Source: Thiobacillus sp. UBA6205 (GTDB lineage Bacteria; Pseudomonadota; Gammaproteobacteria; Burkholderiales; Thiobacillaceae). Taken from it: a stretch of DNA of 63,911 nt. Below are positions 62,130 to 63,911 of the stretch, in pieces; positions within the stretch are counted from its first letter, which is position 1; the number at the start of each line of letters is the position of its first letter. The DNA lies in contig DISR01000061.1 in the NCBI GenBank assembly GCA_002421825.1, positions 342 to 64,252 on the forward strand. The letters are read 5' to 3'. Position numbers and translations under genes: made by a program. The notes beneath the pieces were generated by a model that had not been told where the DNA came from, made no database searches, and was given only the letters and a program-made list of their open reading frames with translations.

Positions 62130-62984
62130 TCACACTTCCAGCGGCAATTGCGGCGGTGCGGCGGTGCGCTCCACCACCAGGGTATGCACGCGGCGAGAGT
62201 CGGCACGCAACACCTGTACCTTGAGGCCATCGAACTCGATGGCCTCTCCGCGTTTGGGCAGACGACCGAATTTCGAAATCACCAGGCCGCCGAAGGTATC
62301 GAAGTCCTCGTCCGGGAAATTCATGCCCATGGCCTCATTGAAATCCTCGATTTCCGTCGCCGCTTTCACGCGATAACGGCCGGATTTGTCGCGGATGATG
62401 TTGTCCTCGGTCTCGTCAAAATCATATTCGTCCTCGATGTCGCCGACGATCTGTTCGAGCACGTCCTCGATGGTCACGAGGCCGGCGACACCGCCGTATT
62501 CGTCCACGACGATGGCCATGTGGTTGCGGCTGGCACGGAATTCCTTCAACAGCACGTTGAGGCGCTTGGATTCGGGGATGAAAATTGCCGGGCGCAGGGT
62601 GTCGCGCATATCCAGTTTTTCGCCGATCTGCAGCCTCAACAGGTCCTTGGCGAGCAGGATGCCAAGCACGTTGTCCTTCTCGCCGTCCACCACGGGAAAA
62701 CGCGAATGCGCCGCCTCGATCACGCGCGGCAGGAATTGCTCGGGGGGGTCGTTGATGTCCACGACGTCCATTTGCGAGCGCGGGATCATGATGTCGCGCA
62801 CCTGCATCTCTCCTACCTGCAGCACGCCCTCGATCATGGCAAGGCCGTCTGCATCCATGAGGTTGCGCTCGTAGGCAGAGCGCAGGATTTCGATCAGCTC
62901 CTCCCGGTCTTCTGGCTGCCGGGACAAAAAATGGGACAGGCGTACCAGCCAGTTCCGTTGCGGTCGACTAGGGTCGGGGTCCAT
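62130..62984 (-). CDS. corC: CBS-domain protein of the HlyC/CorC family
   Basis: A 284-residue cytoplasmic protein: two CBS domains (DIMIPRSQMDVVDIND and HMAIVVDEYGGVAGLVTIEDVLEQIVGDIEDEYD) and a C-terminal CorC_HlyC transporter-associated domain (DTFGGLVISKFGRLPKRGE). It is tied to Mg2+/Co2+ efflux in relatives and usually lies in phoH-ybeY-corC-lnt. Confidence 0.95.
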   Translation of the reverse strand: MDPDPSRPQRNWLVRLSHFLSRQPEDREELIEILRSAYERNLMDADGLAMIEGVLQVGEMQVRDIMIPRSQMDVVDINDPPEQFLPRVIEAAHSRFPVVDGEKDNVLGILLAKDLLRLQIGEKLDMRDTLRPAIFIPESKRLNVLLKEFRASRNHMAIVVDEYGGVAGLVTIEDVLEQIVGDIEDEYDFDETEDNIIRDKSGRYRVKAATEIEDFNEAMGMNFPDEDFDTFGGLVISKFGRLPKRGEAIEFDGLKVQVLRADSRRVHTLVVERTAAPPQLPLEV

Positions 62985-63004
62985 GTAGCAATTACGGAGT
63001 GAAT

Positions 63005-63043
63005 AAAGCTAAGCCGCCAAACTCAATTAGCCGGCTTAGCTTT
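63005..63043 (-). terminator. Hairpin overlapping the ybeY stop
   Basis: Perfect 12-bp arms (aaagctaagccg 63005-63016 and its complement 63032-63043) enclose 15 bases. The ybeY TAA lies inside one arm. The T-tail on the minus strand is weak, so it may be a stability or attenuation element rather than a full terminator. Confidence 0.6.
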
Positions 63044-63539
63044 TCTCGCTCGCGTAGGGATCATTAAACCCCAGAAGATGCAAAATTTCCACCTCCAGCG
63101 CCTCCATCTCGCGTGCCTCATGCCCGGTTTCGTGGTCGTAGCCCCGCATGTGCAGCACGCCATGCACGGTGAGGTGCGCATAATGCGCGCGCAATGCCTT
63201 GCCCTGCTCGTGCGCCTCGTTCTCCACCACCGGCGCACACAGCACGATGTCGCCGGCGAGCACGCCGCCTTCCTCGCCATAGGCGAAGGTCAGCACATTG
63301 GTGGCGTAATCCTTGCCGCGGTAATCGCGGTTGAGCGCGCGGCCTTCTTCTGCATCGACGATGCGCAGGGTGATTTGCGCCCTTTCCCCCTCACCCCTAC
63401 CCCTCTCCCGGCGGGAGAGGGGTAATAACGCAGCGGCCACCCAGCGTCGAAACTGCGCGCGCTGGGGAATGCCGTCGGCTGCGCTCGCATACTGCACCGC
63501 CAGCGAAAATTTCGGCAGCTTTCCCGCCTCACTCCTCAC
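63036..63539 (-). CDS. ybeY: Endoribonuclease YbeY with a repeat-derived insert
   Basis: A 167-residue rRNA-maturation RNase. The metal site HGVLHMRGYDHETGH and the YRGKDYATNVLTFAYGEE segment are intact. Residues about 39-53 (LPLSRRERGRGEGER) do not belong to the family and are encoded by a palindromic repeat at 63381-63423. The start is a GTG at 63539 inside another repeat stretch; no ATG is available. Confidence 0.92.
   Translation of the reverse strand: MRSEAGKLPKFSLAVQYASAADGIPQRAQFRRWVAAALLPLSRRERGRGEGERAQITLRIVDAEEGRALNRDYRGKDYATNVLTFAYGEEGGVLAGDIVLCAPVVENEAHEQGKALRAHYAHLTVHGVLHMRGYDHETGHEAREMEALEVEILHLLGFNDPYASEKS
63381..63423. repeat. Palindromic repeat inside the ybeY coding sequence (element I)
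   Basis: Perfect 11-bp arms acccctctccc (63399-63409) and gggagaggggt (63413-63423) with a 3-base loop, preceded by pyrimidine units cctttccccctcacccct. Its translation (LSRRERGRGEGE) resembles peptides I have seen from intergenic palindromes in other proteobacterial genomes. Confidence 0.85.
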
Positions 63540-63551
63540 GCCTCACGCCTT
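63523..63551. repeat. gtgaggcg-type repeat at the phoH-ybeY junction
   Basis: On the minus strand, aaggcgtgaggcgtgaggag and a further gtgaggcggg unit span the phoH stop and the probable ybeY start. Units match element H. Confidence 0.7.
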
Positions 63552-63911
63552 GCGATGTTTGGCATAGGCATCGACGATGCGCGCGACCAGCGGGTGGCGC
63601 ACCACGTCTTCCTTGGTGAATTGGGTGAAGGCGATGCCGCGCACGTCGGCGAGCACATCCTGCGCGTCCTTGAGTCCGCTCTTGATGCCCTTGGGCAGGT
63701 CGATCTGGGTGATGTCGCCGGTGACCACCGCCCTGGCGCCGAAGCCGATGCGGGTCAGGAACATCTGCATCTGCTCGGGCGTGGTGTTCTGCGCCTTGTC
63801 CAGGATCACGAAGGCGTTGTTGAGCGTGCGCCCGCGCATGAAGGCCAGCGGCGCGATCTCCAGCACGTTGCGCTCGAAGGCCTTTTGCACGCGGTCGAAG
63901 CCCATCAGCTC
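63543..63911 (-). CDS. PhoH-like ATPase (C-terminal part; cut by the window edge)
   Basis: The last 122 residues of a PhoH/YbeZ-type protein. GRTLNNAFVILD is followed by KAQNTTPEQMQMFLTRIGFG and VVTGDITQIDLP, all typical. The Walker B region, normally ILDEAQN, reads ILDKAQN. The P-loop lies outside the window. phoH next to ybeY and corC is the usual order. Confidence 0.93.
   Translation of the reverse strand, partial: ELMGFDRVQKAFERNVLEIAPLAFMRGRTLNNAFVILDKAQNTTPEQMQMFLTRIGFGARAVVTGDITQIDLPKGIKSGLKDAQDVLADVRGIAFTQFTKEDVVRHPLVARIVDAYAKHRKA

Overview
The window (about 64 kb, high G+C, densely coded) looks like a betaproteobacterial chromosome. The gene orders hslU, pilMNOPQ-aroK, engB/cytochrome c4/resB-ccsB, thiD-thiE-hemL, tkt-gap-pgk-pyk-fba and phoH-ybeY-corC are typical of that class. 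The tkt-to-fba run and the System II cytochrome c genes recall Nitrosomonadales-type relatives such as Thiobacillus, Gallionella or Sulfuricella, but no RuBisCO gene is in view and I cannot name the genus. I see no tRNA, rRNA, insertion sequence, prophage or CRISPR array.

Layout. 1-3.1 kb: 3' end of hslU, a large helical-repeat protein of unknown role and a periplasmic copper chaperone. 3.3-16.7 kb: a complete Lap-type biofilm adhesion module. It has a type I secretion ATPase and membrane fusion protein, a LuxR-type regulator with a degenerate receiver, a small (1,240 aa) LapA-like adhesin carrying a retention domain and a TAAG cleavage site, a small conserved protein, a degenerate GGDEF/EAL receptor (LapD type), the LapG protease, and a TolC-like outer-membrane pore fused to an OmpA domain. 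17-24.3 kb: hsp20 behind a heat-shock-type promoter, argB, a CHASE-GAF-GGDEF-EAL protein, an EVE-domain protein, a TauE-type permease and a sodium:solute symporter.

24.3-32.7 kb (minus strand): type IV pilus assembly genes pilM-N-O-P-Q, then aroK, a DHH phosphoesterase and a bifunctional protein that joins a degenerate ATP-sulfurylase-like domain to an intact APS kinase. 32.9-43.2 kb: penicillin-binding protein 1A, a nucleotidyltransferase-like protein, hemB, engB, cytochrome c4, resB-ccsB, and a lipoprotein/ECF sigma/anti-sigma operon behind a perfect inverted repeat. 43.4-54.7 kb: thiD-thiE-hemL, rubredoxin, a Rossmann dehydrogenase-like gene, a PhnD-like binding protein translationally coupled to a PAS-GGDEF-EAL protein, argA, rsmE, a thioredoxin-like protein and an inositol-phosphatase-family gene. 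55-62 kb: tkt-gap-pgk-pyk-fba, central sugar phosphate metabolism. 62-63.9 kb: phoH-ybeY-corC.

The most unusual signals are these. (1) Several families of intergenic purine/pyrimidine inverted repeats share one design, with arms made of 7-9 nt near-tandem units, and mostly sit just after stop codons. Some have entered coding sequence: they supply the probable start of ybeY and of the phosphatase gene, and an in-frame insert of about 15 residues in YbeY. (2) The Lap module has a miniature adhesin, a TolC-OmpA pore and a regulator that probably cannot be phosphorylated. (3) The ATP-sulfurylase domain has lost its catalytic motifs while its fused APS kinase is intact. (4) PhoH carries a Lys where the Walker B Glu should be. 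All family assignments rest on reading motifs and gene order, without any database search.
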